Shown: positions 29,941 to 40,654, numbered from the stretch's first letter. The stretch: DNA of 64,000 nucleotides from Motilibacter rhizosphaerae (GCF_004216915.1 NZ_SGXD01000003.1:186001-250000); one strand, 5' to 3'. The notes: generated from the sequence alone by a model not told the origin. Program-made: numbers and translations.

Positions 29941-30783
29941 CTAGAACAGCACCGAGGCGAAGGTGCCGACCTGCTCGAAGCCGACCCGCGCGTACGCCGC
30001 CCGCGCGGGCGCGTTGAAGTCGTTGACGTAGAGCGAGACGACCGGGGCGATGTCGCGCAGCGCGGCGTCGACGACGGCGGCCATCCCGGCGACCGAGAGC
30101 CCCTCGCCGCGGCGGTCGGGCCGGACCCAGACGCCCTGGACCTGGCAGGCGCCGGGCACCACGGCGCCCACCTCGGCCTTGAAGACGACCGAGCCGTCCT
30201 CGATGCGCGCGAACGCCCGGCCGGCGGCGACCAGCTCGGCGACCCGCGCGCGGTAGAGCGCACCCCCGTCGCCCGCGAGCGGCGAGACCCCGATCTCCTC
30301 GGTGTACATCGCGAGCGAGGCCGGGAGCAGCACGTCGAGCTCGTCCGGGCGGACCCGGCGCACGAGCGGGTCGGCGAGGACCGGGGAGGGCCGGCTCGTC
30401 GCGAGCAGCGGCTGGCAGGGACGCAGCTCGCGCGCCGGGCCCCACGACGGCTCGAGCCGCGCCCACAGGTCGAGCACGGCCTCGGCCGGCCCGACGATCG
30501 AGGAGCAGCGGCGCCCGGAGGCGCGGGCCCGCTCGGCGTACGCCTCGACGGCCTCGGCGTCCGCGGCCACCGGGATGAGGTTGGCGCCCGCGTAGCACAG
30601 CGAGCGCAGCACGCCGTCCGGTGCCCAGCCCCAGACCTCGGCGCCGAGCCGCCAGCCGTTCAGCCCGACCGCGTGGAGCCGGGCGCCGACGAAGGCGTTG
30701 GTGACGGGGTCGCCGTCGACGAGGGCGAGCGCCTCGGCGGTGTCGGCGACGTTGAGCAGCCGGAGGGCGGAGGTACGCAGCAC
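29941..30783 (-). CDS. GNAT acetyltransferase with DUF4081 N-terminal domain
   Basis: A 280-residue two-domain protein. An N-terminal DUF4081-like region (about 1-140, with SIVGPAEAV and LWARLEPSWGPARELRPCQPLL) precedes a GNAT domain whose acetyl-CoA loop is VQGVWVRPDRRGEGLSVAG. The C-terminus is NDFNAPARAAYARVGFEQVG. I choose GTG 30783, after GGGAGGG with a five-base spacer. An upstream in-frame GTG (30831) would overlap ispG. Following ispG is a conserved actinobacterial arrangement. The acceptor substrate is unknown. Confidence 0.85.
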   Translation of the reverse strand: MLRTSALRLLNVADTAEALALVDGDPVTNAFVGARLHAVGLNGWRLGAEVWGWAPDGVLRSLCYAGANLIPVAADAEAVEAYAERARASGRRCSSIVGPAEAVLDLWARLEPSWGPARELRPCQPLLATSRPSPVLADPLVRRVRPDELDVLLPASLAMYTEEIGVSPLAGDGGALYRARVAELVAAGRAFARIEDGSVVFKAEVGAVVPGACQVQGVWVRPDRRGEGLSVAGMAAVVDAALRDIAPVVSLYVNDFNAPARAAYARVGFEQVGTFASVLF

Positions 30784-30805
30784 CCGCCCTCCCGTCGCTG
30801 CTCGC

Positions 30806-31966
30806 TCAGGCCCAGCTGACGCTGGGCTCACCGGAGGGTACGCCGCTGGCCCGCATCGCGTCGGCGAGACGCCCGGCCTCGACGATCAGCGTGTCCACGA
30901 TCTCGGCCTCGGGGACGGTGCGGATGACCTCGCCCTTGACGAAGATCTGGCCCTTGCCGTTGCCCGACGCGACGCCCAGGTCCGCCTCGCGCGCCTCGCC
31001 CGGTCCGTTGACGACGCAGCCCATGACCGCGACGCGCATGGGGACGTCGATGTCGGACAGCGCGCTCGTCACCTGCTCGGCGAGGGTGTAGACGTCGACC
31101 TGCGCGCGCCCGCAGCTGGGGCAGGAGACGATCTCGAAGCCGCGCTGGCGCAGGCCGAGCGACTCGAGGATCGCGATCCCGACCTTGACCTCCTCCGCCG
31201 GCGGGGCGGAGAGCGAGACGCGGATGGTGTCGCCGATGCCCTCGGCGAGCAGCGCGCCGAACGCCACGGAGGACTTGATCGTGCCCTGGAACGCCGGGCC
31301 CGCCTCGGTGACGCCGAGGTGGAGCGGGTAGTCGCACTGCTCCGCGAGCAGCCGGTAGGCGTTGATCATGACGACGGGGTCGTTGTGCTTGACCGAGATC
31401 TTGATGTCGCGGAAGCCGTGCTCCTCGAACAGCGAGCACTCCCACAGCGCCGACTCCACGAGCGCCTCGGGGGTGGCCTTGCCGTACTTCGCGAGCAGCC
31501 GCTTGTCGAGCGAGCCCGCGTTGACGCCGATGCGGATCGGCGTCCCGGCGTCACCCGCCGCCCTCGCGATCTCCTTGACCTTGTCGTCGAACTGCTTGAT
31601 GTTGCCGGGGTTGACGCGGACGGCCGCGCAGCCGGCGTCGATCGCGGCGAAGACGTACTTCGGCTGGAAGTGGATGTCGGCGATGACGGGGATCGTCGAC
31701 TTGCGCGCGATCACCGGCAGCGCGTCGGCGTCGTCCTGGCTCGGCACGGCGACCCGGACGATCTCGCAGCCGCTGGCCGTCAGCTCGGCGATCTGCTGGA
31801 GGGTGGCGCCGATGTCCGAGGTGAGCGTCGTGGTCATCGACTGCACGCTGACGGGAGCGTCGCCGCCGACCTTGACGCTGCCCACCTGCAGCTGCCGCGA
31901 GCGGCGGCGCGTGGCGAGCGGCCGCGGCGGGGCGGCGGGCATCCCGAGCTGGACGGGGACGGTCAC
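30806..31966 (-). CDS. ispG: (E)-4-Hydroxy-3-methylbut-2-enyl-diphosphate synthase
   Basis: Iron-sulfur enzyme of the MEP isoprenoid pathway, 386 residues. The 4Fe-4S ligands are Cys282 and Cys285 (CPSCGR) and Cys317 ([11 protein letters not shown]). The TIM-barrel part carries DIHFQP and RVNPGN. GTG 31966 gives the usual length, but its AGGAG lies about ten bases upstream. It is grouped with dxr and the site-2 protease, as in Streptomyces and Mycobacterium. Confidence 0.96.
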   Translation of the reverse strand: MTVPVQLGMPAAPPRPLATRRRSRQLQVGSVKVGGDAPVSVQSMTTTLTSDIGATLQQIAELTASGCEIVRVAVPSQDDADALPVIARKSTIPVIADIHFQPKYVFAAIDAGCAAVRVNPGNIKQFDDKVKEIARAAGDAGTPIRIGVNAGSLDKRLLAKYGKATPEALVESALWECSLFEEHGFRDIKISVKHNDPVVMINAYRLLAEQCDYPLHLGVTEAGPAFQGTIKSSVAFGALLAEGIGDTIRVSLSAPPAEEVKVGIAILESLGLRQRGFEIVSCPSCGRAQVDVYTLAEQVTSALSDIDVPMRVAVMGCVVNGPGEAREADLGVASGNGKGQIFVKGEVIRTVPEAEIVDTLIVEAGRLADAMRASGVPSGEPSVSWA

Positions 31967-32025
31967 GGTGGCGGGGCTCCTGTCGTGGGAGGACGGTCCG
32001 AGGCTAGTCGAGCCAGGGCCCGCGG

Positions 32026-33246
32026 CTAGTTGAGGCGGATCGGGTTGACGATGTCGGCGGCGACCGCCAGCAGGCTCGTGAGGCCGAACACGAGGATGAC
32101 GGCGTAGGTCACCGGCATGAGCTTGTTGTAGTCGACGCGTCCAGGGTCCGGCAGGCCGCGTCGGCGGGCCACCCGGCTGCGCACCGCCTCGAACCACGCG
32201 ACCGCGACGTGCCCGCCGTCGAGCGGGAGCAGCGGCACGAGGTTGAAGATGCCGATGAAGACGTTGAGCTGGGCGAACGCCGTCAGCGCGATGACCGTGT
32301 GCCCGGAGGAGACGGCCTCGCCGCCGATCCGGCTGGCGCCGACGACGCTGACCGGGGTGTTGGGGTCGCGGGGGTGGCCCTCGAGCGCGTCGACGAGCTT
32401 CGGCACCTTGCCGGGGAAGGCGGCCATCGCGGAGAACGTGGCGCTCACGACCTCCTGGCCGAAGGTCGCCGACCCGCCGAACGCGGAGAGCGCCCCGAAG
32501 TGCAGGACCGGGGCGGGGTACGCCGAGTCGGCGAGGGTGACGCCGATCGCCGAGACCTGCTTGCTCACCCCGTCGACCGTGCGCTGGACGCGGACGGGCG
32601 TCACCGTCAGCGTCTTCGCGGCGCCGGCGCGGTCGACCGTGATCCCCACCGGACCCGCCGGCAGCGCCTGCAGCGCGTGCACGAGCTGCTCGTAGGTCGA
32701 GACCCGCGTGCTGCCCACCGCGGTGACGAGGTCACCCGTCTGCATCCCCGCCTGCTTCGCGGGGGCCGGGTCCGTCGCCGCGCACGACGTCGCGGTGGTC
32801 GAGGCGGGGACGCAGTACGCCTGCACGACCGGCGGTGCCGAGGCGAGGCTGAAGTGCTCGGCCCCGCGGATGTTGGGCAGTCCCGTGGTCACCGCCGCGA
32901 CGTAGGTGACGACCGCGGCGAGCAGGAAGTGCGTGATCGAGCCCGCCGAGAGCACGACCGTGCGCTGCCACAGCGGGCGCCGGAAGAACGCGCGCCCCTC
33001 GTCGCCCGGCTCGACGGGCTCGAGCGGGGTCATCCCCACGATCTTGACGAAGCCGCCGGCGGGGACGGCCTTGACGCCGTACTCCGTCTCGCCCCGGCGG
33101 AAGGACCAGACGGTCGGCCCGAAGCCGGCGAAGTACTGCGTCACCTTCATGCCGAACGCCTTGGCCATGACCATGTGGCCGGCCTCGTGCAGGCAGACCG
33201 CGAAGAGCAGCCCGACCGCGAACAGCACCACACCCAGCCAGAACAA
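32026..33246 (-). CDS. rip: Site-2-type membrane zinc protease (RseP/Rip1)
   Basis: Intramembrane protease that cuts anti-sigma factors and other single-span membrane proteins. The zinc motif HEAGH is at residues 20-24 within the first helix, a PDZ domain lies in the middle ([22 protein letters not shown] region), and the third ligand is in PLDGGH near the end. Four hydrophobic segments and 406 residues are full length. It is three bases after dxr, so they are co-transcribed. Substrates are unknown. The RskA-like protein at 28394-29065 is a candidate. Confidence 0.95.
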   Translation of the reverse strand: MFWLGVVLFAVGLLFAVCLHEAGHMVMAKAFGMKVTQYFAGFGPTVWSFRRGETEYGVKAVPAGGFVKIVGMTPLEPVEPGDEGRAFFRRPLWQRTVVLSAGSITHFLLAAVVTYVAAVTTGLPNIRGAEHFSLASAPPVVQAYCVPASTTATSCAATDPAPAKQAGMQTGDLVTAVGSTRVSTYEQLVHALQALPAGPVGITVDRAGAAKTLTVTPVRVQRTVDGVSKQVSAIGVTLADSAYPAPVLHFGALSAFGGSATFGQEVVSATFSAMAAFPGKVPKLVDALEGHPRDPNTPVSVVGASRIGGEAVSSGHTVIALTAFAQLNVFIGIFNLVPLLPLDGGHVAVAWFEAVRSRVARRRGLPDPGRVDYNKLMPVTYAVILVFGLTSLLAVAADIVNPIRLN

Positions 33247-33249
33247 CCC

Positions 33250-34455
33250 TCAGCCCCTGTCCGCCGACCGCGCGAGCAGCTCCTGCGCGCGGGTGCGCGC
33301 CCACTGCTCCGCAGAGACAACCGCGTCGAGCGACGCGGCGTTCCCGCCGTCGTGCTCCTCCACCACGCGCGCCACCGTCTCGACGATCGCCGGGAAGCGC
33401 AGCCGACCTGAGAGGAACGCGGCCACGCACTCCTCGTTGGCCGCGTTCAGCACCGCCGGAGCCGTGCCGCCGCGGCGTCCCGCCTCCTTCGCGAGCTCCA
33501 CCGCGGGGAAGGCCGCGGCGTCGAGCGGCGCGAACTCCCACGTCGCCGCCGTCGACCAGTCGACGGGGCGGGCGGCTCCCGGGATGCGCTCGGGCCAGGC
33601 CAGCGCGAGCGCGATCGGGAGCCGCATGTCCGGCGGGCTGGCCTGCGCCAGGGTCGAGCCGTCGACGAACTCCACCATCGAGTGCACGACCGACTGGGGG
33701 TGCACGACGACCTCGATGTCGTCGTACGCCGTCCCGAACAGCTCGTGCGCCTCGATGACCTCGAGCCCCTTGTTGACGAGCGTCGCCGAGTTGACGGTGA
33801 CGACAGGGCCCATCGACCACGTGGGGTGCGCGAGCGCCTGCTCCGGCGTGACGTCGCCCAGCTCCTCGCGGCGCCGGCCGCGGAAGGGCCCGCCGGAGGC
33901 GGTGAGGACGAGCCGGCGCACCTCCTCCGCGCGGCCACCGCGCAGGCACTGCGCCAGCGCCGAGTGCTCGGAGTCGACCGGCACGAGCTGGCCCGGGCGC
34001 GCGACGGCGCGGACGAGTGGACCGCCGGCGACGAGCGACTCCTTGTTGGCGAGCGCGAGCGTGCGACCCGCCTCGAGCGCGGCCAGCGTGGGGCCGAGCC
34101 CGACGGAGCCCGTCATGGCGTTGAGCACCACGTCGCAGTCCCAGGCCGCGAGCTCGGTCATGGCGTCCGGGCCGGCGAGCACCTTCGGCAGGGAGGTCTC
34201 CCCCGCGCTCCACCCGCGGCGCTGCGCCCCGGCGTACAGCGCCAGCTGGAGGTCCTGCGCCGCGGTCGCGCGGGAGACGGCCACCACCTCCACGCCGAGC
34301 TCGAGCGCCTGCTCGGCGAGCAGGTCCACCCGGCCGCCGCCAGCGCCGAGCCCGACGACGCGCAGGCGCTGCTCGGGGTCGGCCCGGACGACGTCGACCG
34401 CCTGGGTGCCGATGGACCCGGTCGAGCCGAGGACGACCACGCTGCGGGAGCTCAC
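33250..34455 (-). CDS. dxr: 1-Deoxy-D-xylulose 5-phosphate reductoisomerase
   Basis: NADPH-dependent second step of the MEP pathway, 401 residues. The N-terminal nucleotide fold is [16 protein letters not shown], with [12 protein letters not shown] and [14 protein letters not shown], and the flexible-loop region carries WSMGP. GTG 34455 follows GACAAT (34462-34467) by exactly six bases, so the transcript is probably leaderless. It heads a dxr-rip pair. ispG follows 59 bases further on. Confidence 0.96.
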   Translation of the reverse strand: MSSRSVVVLGSTGSIGTQAVDVVRADPEQRLRVVGLGAGGGRVDLLAEQALELGVEVVAVSRATAAQDLQLALYAGAQRRGWSAGETSLPKVLAGPDAMTELAAWDCDVVLNAMTGSVGLGPTLAALEAGRTLALANKESLVAGGPLVRAVARPGQLVPVDSEHSALAQCLRGGRAEEVRRLVLTASGGPFRGRRREELGDVTPEQALAHPTWSMGPVVTVNSATLVNKGLEVIEAHELFGTAYDDIEVVVHPQSVVHSMVEFVDGSTLAQASPPDMRLPIALALAWPERIPGAARPVDWSTAATWEFAPLDAAAFPAVELAKEAGRRGGTAPAVLNAANEECVAAFLSGRLRFPAIVETVARVVEEHDGGNAASLDAVVSAEQWARTRAQELLARSADRG

Positions 34456-34461
34456 CCCGCC

Positions 34462-34467
34462 ATTGTC
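34462..34467 (-). promoter_or_regulatory. -10 element of dxr, predicted leaderless
   Basis: GACAAT on the minus strand, six bases before GTG 34455. The divergent -10 of the neighbouring gene (34497-34502) lies 30 bases away, so both transcripts start within a 54-base region. Confidence 0.4.
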
Positions 34468-34496
34468 CTCCGCGCGGGGGCCCGCCGCCGCCCGCG

Positions 34497-34502
34497 TAGG
34501 GT
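34497..34502 (+). promoter_or_regulatory. -10 element of the GNAT-PPOX gene, predicted leaderless
   Basis: TAGGGT followed by six bases and GTG 34509. No ribosome-binding site lies between, so the first base of the codon is the likely transcription start. Confidence 0.45.
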
Positions 34503-34508
34503 CCGGTC

Positions 34509-35351
34509 GTGCCCTCCCCCGCTCCGCTGCAGGTCCGTACGGCCGCCCCCGACGACCCCGCCGCGCTCGCGCTCGCCCGCCTCGCCGAGGTGGAGCTGGC
34601 GGTGCGCTACCCGGAGGACGACGACCTGGGGCCCGACGTGCACCCGCTCGCCTGGGTCGTCGCCGAGCGCGAGGGCGTGCCGGTGGGGACGGTCGCGCTC
34701 TGCGACCTGCCCGAGCCCGGCGTCGGCGAGCTCAAGCGGATGTACGTCGCGGAGCCCGCCCGCCGCACCGGCGTCGCGCGGGCCCTGCTCGCCGCCGTCG
34801 AGGACGAGGCGCGGGCCCGAGGCCTGCGCGCGCTGCGCCTCGAGACCGGCACCCGGCAGCCGGAGGCCATCGCGCTGTACGAGGCGTCCGGCTGGCGCGC
34901 GCTCGAGGGCTGGGGCTACTGGGCGGGCGAGCCGCTCGCGCGCGCGTACGAGAAGGCGCTGGGGGTGGTGCTCTCCGACGACGAGCTCGCCTTCTGCACC
35001 GAGCGCCACCTCGCGACGCTCACCACGCTGCGCCCCGACGGCTCCCCGCACGTCGTGCCCGTCGGCTTCACCGTCCGCCGCCTCGACGGGGGGACCGTCG
35101 TGCGCGTCATCACCTCCGGCGAGTCGCGCAAAGCGGTCCACGCCGCCGCTGGCGGGCGGGCCGCCGTCTGCCAGGTGGACCGCGCGCGGTGGCTCACGCT
35201 CGAGGGCCCTGCGCGCGTGCTCGACGCGCCGGAGGAGGTCGCAGCGGCGGAGGCGGCGTACGCGGCGCGCTACCGGGAGCCGCGCCCGAACCCGCAGCGG
35301 GTCGTGCTGGAGATCGCGGTGGACCGCAGGTTGCGCTCGCGCGGGCTCTGA
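34509..35351 (+). CDS. Fusion of GNAT acetyltransferase and PPOX-type (F420/FMN) oxidoreductase domain
   Basis: One 280-residue reading frame holding two domains usually encoded separately. Residues 1-150 are a GNAT acetyltransferase with [20 protein letters not shown] and [18 protein letters not shown]. Residues 155-280 resemble the Rv1155-like, F420- or FMN-binding pyridoxamine-oxidase family ([46 protein letters not shown]). There is no stop or frameshift between them. The join may be a natural fusion linking acetylation and flavin/F420 chemistry. Substrates are unknown. It ends four bases from a convergent gene. Confidence 0.82.
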   Translation: MPSPAPLQVRTAAPDDPAALALARLAEVELAVRYPEDDDLGPDVHPLAWVVAEREGVPVGTVALCDLPEPGVGELKRMYVAEPARRTGVARALLAAVEDEARARGLRALRLETGTRQPEAIALYEASGWRALEGWGYWAGEPLARAYEKALGVVLSDDELAFCTERHLATLTTLRPDGSPHVVPVGFTVRRLDGGTVVRVITSGESRKAVHAAAGGRAAVCQVDRARWLTLEGPARVLDAPEEVAAAEAAYAARYREPRPNPQRVVLEIAVDRRLRSRGL

Positions 35352-35355
35352 GGGG

Positions 35356-36024
35356 TCAGCCCGTCTGGCCGAGCGCGGAGCCGTCGTGCCCGAGGACGGC
35401 GCTCGGCTCCGCCTCAGCGAGCGGCTCGGGGGTGCGGACCGGCGCGCCGAGCAGCAGCGAGAGCAGGTCGCGGCGCAGCAGCAGGTCGACCGCGCGGTCG
35501 AGGACCTCGTCGACGCCGCGCTCGGCGTAGCCGCGGCGACGGCGGCCGAAGACCGCAAGGCGGACCTCCTCGACCCGCAGGCCGGGCTCGACGACGCTCG
35601 CGCCGCTGCCGAGGGCGCGGCTGGCGGTCTCCAGGTCGTCGAGCAGCCGGTCGAGCAGCGCGTCGACGTCGTGCTGCGCGTAGCCCTTGCGCAGCAGCCC
35701 GGCCCGCGGCAGGCGTGCCCCGGGCGGTCCGGCGAGCAGGACGCGCAGGTCCGCGAGGTCGCGCGCCAGCTCGTCGCTCACCTGCCACGGAGGGCTGCCG
35801 GCCATGCTGCGCTCGAGGCAGCGCAGCTCGAGGCGGTCGAGCGCGCGGTCGACGGCCACCACGTCGTAGCCGTGGCGCACGAGGTCGAAGCCGAGCCGGC
35901 GCACCTCGCCGGCGCTCGGCGGACGCCCCTCGGCGAGCGCCTGCTCCACCGCGGCGAGCGCCGCCTCGACCTGGCGCGGCCGGTAGCCGCGGCGCAGCCG
36001 CCCCACCCGGTGCAGCCTCGCCAT
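35356..36024 (-). CDS. Protein with four DivIVA-like repeats
   Basis: A 222-residue protein made of four similar units, each a basic turn with GY, then VDxxLDRLxxxL: RLRRGYRPRQVEAAL, LVRHGYDVVAVDRALDRL, LLRKGYAQHDVDALLDRL and RRRRGYAERGVDEVLDRA. The GY-x-VD pattern is that of the membrane-sensing N-terminus of DivIVA, normally present once before a coiled coil. Here the coiled coil is missing. The C-terminal 35 residues are unrelated. The role is unknown; polar or septal membrane binding is a guess from the motif. It follows rlmN by two bases. Confidence 0.75.
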   Translation of the reverse strand: MARLHRVGRLRRGYRPRQVEAALAAVEQALAEGRPPSAGEVRRLGFDLVRHGYDVVAVDRALDRLELRCLERSMAGSPPWQVSDELARDLADLRVLLAGPPGARLPRAGLLRKGYAQHDVDALLDRLLDDLETASRALGSGASVVEPGLRVEEVRLAVFGRRRRGYAERGVDEVLDRAVDLLLRRDLLSLLLGAPVRTPEPLAEAEPSAVLGHDGSALGQTG

Positions 36025-36026
36025 CG

Positions 36027-37313
36027 TCAGGCCCTCCCCGTCGGCGCGCCGGCGGCGGCCCCGGCGCTGCCGCCGGCGTCACCCGGCTCGAGCGCGGCGA
36101 GCTGTCCGCACGCCCCCTCGATCTCGCGACCGCGGGTGTCGCGGACCGTCACCGCCACGCCGTGCGCCTCCAGGGCGCGCACGAAGGCCCGCTCGTCGCG
36201 CGAGCGCGAGGCGGTCCACTTCGACCCCGGTGTGGGGTTGAGCGGGATGAGGTTCACGTGCACGAGGCGTCCCTTGAGCAGCCGGCCGAGCAGGTCCGCG
36301 CGCCAGGCCTGGTCGTTGACGTCACGGATCAGCGCGTACTCGATGCTGACGCGTCGCCCGGTCCGCGCGGCGTAGCGCCACGCCGAGTCGAGCACCTCGG
36401 CCACCTTGTAGCGGGTGTTGATGGGCACGAGCTCGTCGCGCAGCTCGTCGTCGGGCGCGTGCAGGCTCACGGCGAGCGTCACCGGCAGCCCCTCGTCGGC
36501 GAGGCGGTCGATCGCCGGGGCGAGCCCCACGGTCGAGACGGTGATGCCGCGCCGCGACATGCCGAGCCCGTCGGGGGCCGGCTGGGTGAGGCGGCGGACG
36601 GCGCCGACGACCGCGGAGTAGTTCGCCAGCGGCTCGCCCATGCCCATGAAGACGACGTTGCTGACCCGCCCCTGCCCGCCGGCGACCTCGCCGCGCGCCA
36701 GGCTGCGGGCCCCGGCGAGGACCTGCTCGACGATCTCCGCCGTCGAGAGGTTGCGGGTGAGGCCCTGCTGCCCCGTGGCGCAGAACGGGCACGCCATGCC
36801 GCAGCCGGCCTGGCTGCTCACGCACATCGTCACGCGGCTGCGCCGCGGCGCGGGGCCGTCGTCGTCCGCCTCGTCGCCGAGGCCCTGCAGCGCGGTCGCC
36901 GCGCCCGGCAGGTCGGAGCCGGCGCGCGCGCCGTAGCGCATGAGCACGCTCTCGACGAGCGCGCCGTCGTGCAGCCGCCAGAGCGTCTTGACGGTGGCGC
37001 CCGCGTCGGTCTCCCAGCGGCGTACGGCGTGGAGCAGGTCCGGCAGCAGCGCGGCGCTGAGCTGCTCGCGCACCGGGGCCGGCAGGTCGGGCATCGCCGC
37101 CGGGTCGTCGACGAGGCGGGAGTACCAGTGCGTGGAGAGCTGGTTGGCGCGGAAGCCGGGCAGCCCCAGCTCGGCGACGGCCTCGCGGCGCTGCTCGAGC
37201 GTCAAATCGGAGAGGTGCCGCGGCGGCTTCCCGCGCCGCGGGGCGGCCATGACGAGGCGGGGCCGGTCCCCGGGCTCGGGGGCGGAGGGGGCGGGCTCAG
37301 CGGGAGAGGACAT
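36027..37313 (-). CDS. rlmN: Dual-specificity 23S rRNA/tRNA methyltransferase RlmN
   Basis: Radical-SAM enzyme making 2-methyladenosine at A2503 of 23S rRNA and A37 of some tRNAs. The CxxxCxxC cluster is in [19 protein letters not shown], with GMGEPL and NPTPGSKW as further signatures. The 428 residues include an insertion before the cluster, about 30 residues containing [13 protein letters not shown], that most RlmN proteins lack. ATG 37313 overlaps the end of cdsA by 17 bases and has no clear ribosome-binding site. Confidence 0.94.
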   Translation of the reverse strand: MSSPAEPAPSAPEPGDRPRLVMAAPRRGKPPRHLSDLTLEQRREAVAELGLPGFRANQLSTHWYSRLVDDPAAMPDLPAPVREQLSAALLPDLLHAVRRWETDAGATVKTLWRLHDGALVESVLMRYGARAGSDLPGAATALQGLGDEADDDGPAPRRSRVTMCVSSQAGCGMACPFCATGQQGLTRNLSTAEIVEQVLAGARSLARGEVAGGQGRVSNVVFMGMGEPLANYSAVVGAVRRLTQPAPDGLGMSRRGITVSTVGLAPAIDRLADEGLPVTLAVSLHAPDDELRDELVPINTRYKVAEVLDSAWRYAARTGRRVSIEYALIRDVNDQAWRADLLGRLLKGRLVHVNLIPLNPTPGSKWTASRSRDERAFVRALEAHGVAVTVRDTRGREIEGACGQLAALEPGDAGGSAGAAAGAPTGRA

Positions 37314-38319
37314 GGGAGAGCACCAGGTAGGCCACCGGAGCGGTGGGGAGCAGCGAGTCGAGCCGGTCCATGACCCCGCCGTGGCCGGGAAGGACCGAGC
37401 CCATGTCCTTGACGCCGAGGTCGCGCTTGATGAGGGACTCCGCGAGGTCGCCGGCGGTCGCCGTGACCACCGCGGCAAGCCCGAGCAGGGCGCCGCCCCA
37501 CGCCGGGCCGTCGAGCAGCCAGGGCACGACCGCCGCGCCGACGCCGGTGCCGAGCACGAGGGAGCCGGCGAAGCCCTCCCAGGACTTGCGCGGGCTGATC
37601 CGCGGCACCATCGGGTGCCGGCCCCACAGCACGCCCGTGACGAAGCCGCCCACGTCGCTGCCGACGACGGCGAGGATGAAGGCGACGATGCGGTCCGGGC
37701 CGTCGTGCTCGCGCAGGAGCAGCAGGGCGAAGGACGCGAGCAGCGGGACGTACGCGGCGGTGAACACCCCGGCCGTCGCGTCGGCGACGAACCCCTCCGG
37801 GCCGTCGACGGCGCGCCAGACCAGGACGGCGGCGCACGTCACGAGCAGCACGCCGAGCAGCGGCCCCGCCCCCGCGGTGTACGCCGTGACGAGCATCGCG
37901 ACCGACCCCGTGCCCAGCGGCAGCACCGGGACGCGCACGCCGCGGGTGCGCAGCGCGCCGGCGATCTCCCAGACCGCGACGAGGACCGCCACGGCGGCGA
38001 GCCCCACGAAGGCGGCCCGCTCGACGTAGAGCGAGGCCAGCAGGACGGCGATGAGCGCCACGCCGACGGCGATCGACTGCGGGACGTTGCGGCCGGCCCG
38101 CCGCGCGGTGCGCCGGGAGCGGCGCGGACCCGTGGGCGGCACGGGCGGCTCCCCCTCGGCTGAGGTGCCCGGGGCCTGGTGGCGGGGGTCCCCCTGCGGG
38201 GGGAGCGCCGGCACGGGGGCGTCCAGCCGGTGGGGACGGCTGCGCCGCCCGGGCCGCGCCGCTGTCGCGGACGGGGCGGGCTGCGCGTCGACGGGCGGGC
38301 CCGTGCGGTCGTCCCTCAC
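37297..38319 (-). CDS. cdsA: Phosphatidate cytidylyltransferase
   Basis: Makes CDP-diacylglycerol for phospholipids, integral membrane. The 340 residues start with about 80 residues of proline/arginine-rich cytoplasmic extension. Seven to eight hydrophobic segments follow, then the family signature in [22 protein letters not shown] with MDRLDS. GTG 38319 directly follows the frr stop with no gap. The N-terminal extension is common in actinobacteria. Confidence 0.95.
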   Translation of the reverse strand: MRDDRTGPPVDAQPAPSATAARPGRRSRPHRLDAPVPALPPQGDPRHQAPGTSAEGEPPVPPTGPRRSRRTARRAGRNVPQSIAVGVALIAVLLASLYVERAAFVGLAAVAVLVAVWEIAGALRTRGVRVPVLPLGTGSVAMLVTAYTAGAGPLLGVLLVTCAAVLVWRAVDGPEGFVADATAGVFTAAYVPLLASFALLLLREHDGPDRIVAFILAVVGSDVGGFVTGVLWGRHPMVPRISPRKSWEGFAGSLVLGTGVGAAVVPWLLDGPAWGGALLGLAAVVTATAGDLAESLIKRDLGVKDMGSVLPGHGGVMDRLDSLLPTAPVAYLVLSHVLSR

Positions 38320-38877
38320 TCAGACCTCGAGGAGCTCGGTTTCCTTGTGCTTGAGCAGGTCGTCGACGGCGTCGGTGTGCTTCTTGGTCAGCGCCTCGAG
38401 CTGCTTCTCCGCGCGCGCCACCTCGTCCTCGCCGGCGTCGCCGTCCTTGGCGAGGCGGTCGAGGGCCTCCTTCGCGTGGCGGCGCACCGAGCGGATGGAG
38501 ACGCGGGCGTCCTCCGCCTTGGTCTTCGCGAGCTTGACGAACTCGCGGCGGCGCTCCTCCGACAGCGGGGGCAGCGGGACCCGGATGACGCTGCCGTCGT
38601 TGGACGGGTTGACGCCCAGGTCGGAGTCGCGGATGGCCCGCTCGATCGCCGCCATCGACGACTTGTCGAACGGCGAGAGCACGATGAGCCGCGGGTCCGG
38701 CGTCTGGAAGGACGCGAGCTGGTTGACCGGGGTGTACGACCCGTAGTACTCGACCACGATCTTGTTGAACAGCGCCGGGTTGGCCCGGCCGGTGCGGATG
38801 GTCGCGAAGTCCTCGCGCGCCACCTCGATGGCCTTGCCCATCTTCTCCTCGGCCTCGAGGAGGGTGTCGTCGATCAC
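38320..38877 (-). CDS. frr: Ribosome recycling factor
   Basis: A 185-residue factor that, with EF-G, splits post-termination ribosomes. Conserved parts are [21 protein letters not shown] near the N-terminus (quoted 21 residues in two pieces: [21 protein letters not shown]), [22 protein letters not shown] and the C-terminal helix. GTG 38877 follows AAGGGG by six bases. It sits between pyrH and cdsA in the universal order. Confidence 0.96.
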   Translation of the reverse strand: MIDDTLLEAEEKMGKAIEVAREDFATIRTGRANPALFNKIVVEYYGSYTPVNQLASFQTPDPRLIVLSPFDKSSMAAIERAIRDSDLGVNPSNDGSVIRVPLPPLSEERRREFVKLAKTKAEDARVSIRSVRRHAKEALDRLAKDGDAGEDEVARAEKQLEALTKKHTDAVDDLLKHKETELLEV

Positions 38878-38903
38878 GGCGTGCCCCTTCAGTCCTGCTC
38901 TGG

Positions 38904-38925
38904 TCGTGCCCTTGTCGTGCCCTTG
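38904..38925. repeat. Tandem 11-base repeat between pyrH and frr
   Basis: TCGTGCCCTTG is repeated twice without a gap. It is followed by two further imperfect GCGCTGTC copies up to about 38950. It fills most of the 95-base pyrH-frr gap and has no obvious regulatory reading. Confidence 0.5.
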
Positions 38926-38972
38926 TCCTGCGCTGTCTAGCGCTGTCCTGCGTCCGCGGTGGTCCGGCGGGC

Positions 38973-39716
38973 TCAGCCCGCGTTCGACACCAGCGTCCCG
39001 ATCCTCTCACCCTCCACGACACGGGCGATGTTGCCGTGCTCGAGCAGGTTGAACACGATGATCGGGAGCAGGTTGTCCTGGCAGAGGCTGAACGCCGTCG
39101 CGTCGGCGACCTTGAGCCCCTTGTGCAGGACCTCCTGGTAGCTCACCGTCGCGTACCGCTTGGCGTCGGGGTTCGTGCGGGGGTCGTCGTCGTAGACGCC
39201 GTCGACCGCCTTCGCCATGAGCAGGACCTGGGCGCCGATCTCCAGCGCGCGCTGGGCCGAGGCGGTGTCGGTCGAGAAGTACGGCATGCCGGCGCCCGCG
39301 CCGAAGATCACGACGCGGCCCTTCTCGAGGTGCCGGATCGCGCGGCGCGGGATGTACGGCTCCGCGACCTGCCCCATCGTGATGGCGGTCTGCACCCGGG
39401 TGTCGATGCCCTCCTTCTCCAGGAAGTCCTGGAGGGCGAGGCAGTTCATGACCGTGCCGAGCATGCCCATGTAGTCGCTGCGCGCGCGGTCCATGCCGCG
39501 GTGCTGCAGCTCGGCGCCGCGGAAGAAGTTGCCGCCACCGACGACGATCGCGACCTGGGAGCCGGAGCGGACGACGTCGGCGATCTGGGCGGCGATCGAG
39601 TGCACCACGTCGGGGTCGACGCCGAAGCCGCCGCCGCCGAAGACCTCACCGGAGAGCTTGAGGAGCACACGGTGGTAGCGCGGGCCAGCGGCCCCGTCCA
39701 GCTCGGCTGCGGTCAC
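38973..39716 (-). CDS. pyrH: UMP kinase
   Basis: Phosphorylates UMP to UDP as a hexamer, amino-acid-kinase fold. The 247 residues have [23 protein letters not shown] and the [12 protein letters not shown] segment. The start GTG 39716 follows GAGGAG by eight bases. Its order tsf-pyrH-frr is conserved. A hairpin at 39777-39815 separates it from tsf. Confidence 0.96.
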   Translation of the reverse strand: MTAAELDGAAGPRYHRVLLKLSGEVFGGGGFGVDPDVVHSIAAQIADVVRSGSQVAIVVGGGNFFRGAELQHRGMDRARSDYMGMLGTVMNCLALQDFLEKEGIDTRVQTAITMGQVAEPYIPRRAIRHLEKGRVVIFGAGAGMPYFSTDTASAQRALEIGAQVLLMAKAVDGVYDDDPRTNPDAKRYATVSYQEVLHKGLKVADATAFSLCQDNLLPIIVFNLLEHGNIARVVEGERIGTLVSNAG

Positions 39717-39776
39717 CGGGATGATCTCCTCTGCTCGGTCGTGGTGCGGGTCCCGTCGCTGGGTCGGCTCCTCGCG

Positions 39777-39815
39777 CCTCCGGCCCCCGCGGGCAGCAGC
39801 CCGGGGAGCCGGAGG
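39777..39815 (-). terminator. Hairpin between tsf and pyrH
   Basis: CCTCCGGC (39777-39784) pairs with GCCGGAGG (39808-39815), and inner CCCC/GGGG and GGGC/GCCC arms extend the stem. It lies 20 bases after the tsf stop, with no T-run. It is a probable terminator or attenuator. Confidence 0.6.
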
Positions 39816-39835
39816 GAGGTGCTCCAGGGAGGAGG

Positions 39836-40654
39836 CTACGCGCCGACCTCGAAGCGGACGAAGCGGCTCACGGTCACGCCGCGCTCGTCGAGCAGCGCCT
39901 TGACCGACTTCTTGCTGTCCTGGACGGAGGCCTGCTCGAGCAGGACGACGTCCTTGAAGAAGCCGTTGACGCGACCCTCGACGATCTTGGGGAGCGCGCC
40001 CTCGGGCTTGCCCTCCTCGCGGGCCGTGGCCTCGGCGATGCGGCGCTCGTTCTCGACCTGGTCGGCCGGGACCTCGTCGCGGGTGACGTAGAGCGGGCGC
40101 ATGGCCGCGATCTGCATGGCGGCGCCGCGCGCGGCCTCCGCGTCGTCGCCCTCGAACTCGACGAGCACGCCGACCTGCGGGGGCAGGTCGCTGCTCCGGC
40201 GGTGCATGTAGGCGGCGACCTTGCCGTCGAAGTACGCGACCGAGCCGAGCTCGATCTTCTCGCCGATGACCGCGGAGGCGGACTTCAGCGCGTCGGCGAC
40301 GACCTCGCCGTCGCTGAGCTGCTCGGCGAGCAGCTTCTCGGCGTCGGCGACGCCGGTCTTGGCGACGTGGGCGACGATGTCGCTGGCGAGCTGCTGGAAC
40401 TGCTCGTTCTTGGCGACGAAGTCGGTCTCGCAGCGCAGCTCGACGAGCGCGCCCTCGGCGGCGGCGACGATGCCGTTGGCGGCGGTGCGCTCACCGGCCT
40501 TCTTGTCGACCTTCGCGCCCATCTTGACGCGCAGGACCTCGACGGCCTTGTCGAAGTCGCCGTCGGACTCCTCGAGCGCCCTCTTGCAGTCCATCATGCC
40601 GGCGCCGGTGAGCTCGCGGAGCCGCTTGACGTCCGCAGCGCTGATCGTGGCCAT
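39836..40654 (-). CDS. tsf: Elongation factor Ts
   Basis: Exchanges GDP for GTP on EF-Tu. The 272 residues begin with the UBA-like domain ([21 protein letters not shown]), then the core with [16 protein letters not shown] 40654 is preceded by GAGGAG with eight bases of spacing, and an upstream in-frame extension is low-complexity and rejected. It follows rpsB, with a terminator-like hairpin between. Confidence 0.97.
   Translation of the reverse strand: MATISAADVKRLRELTGAGMMDCKRALEESDGDFDKAVEVLRVKMGAKVDKKAGERTAANGIVAAAEGALVELRCETDFVAKNEQFQQLASDIVAHVAKTGVADAEKLLAEQLSDGEVVADALKSASAVIGEKIELGSVAYFDGKVAAYMHRRSSDLPPQVGVLVEFEGDDAEAARGAAMQIAAMRPLYVTRDEVPADQVENERRIAEATAREEGKPEGALPKIVEGRVNGFFKDVVLLEQASVQDSKKSVKALLDERGVTVSRFVRFEVGA

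Noticed and set aside
30784-30831. Upstream start for the DUF4081-GNAT gene
   Set aside because: It would overlap ispG, while GTG 30783 has a good ribosome-binding site and begins the conserved domain.
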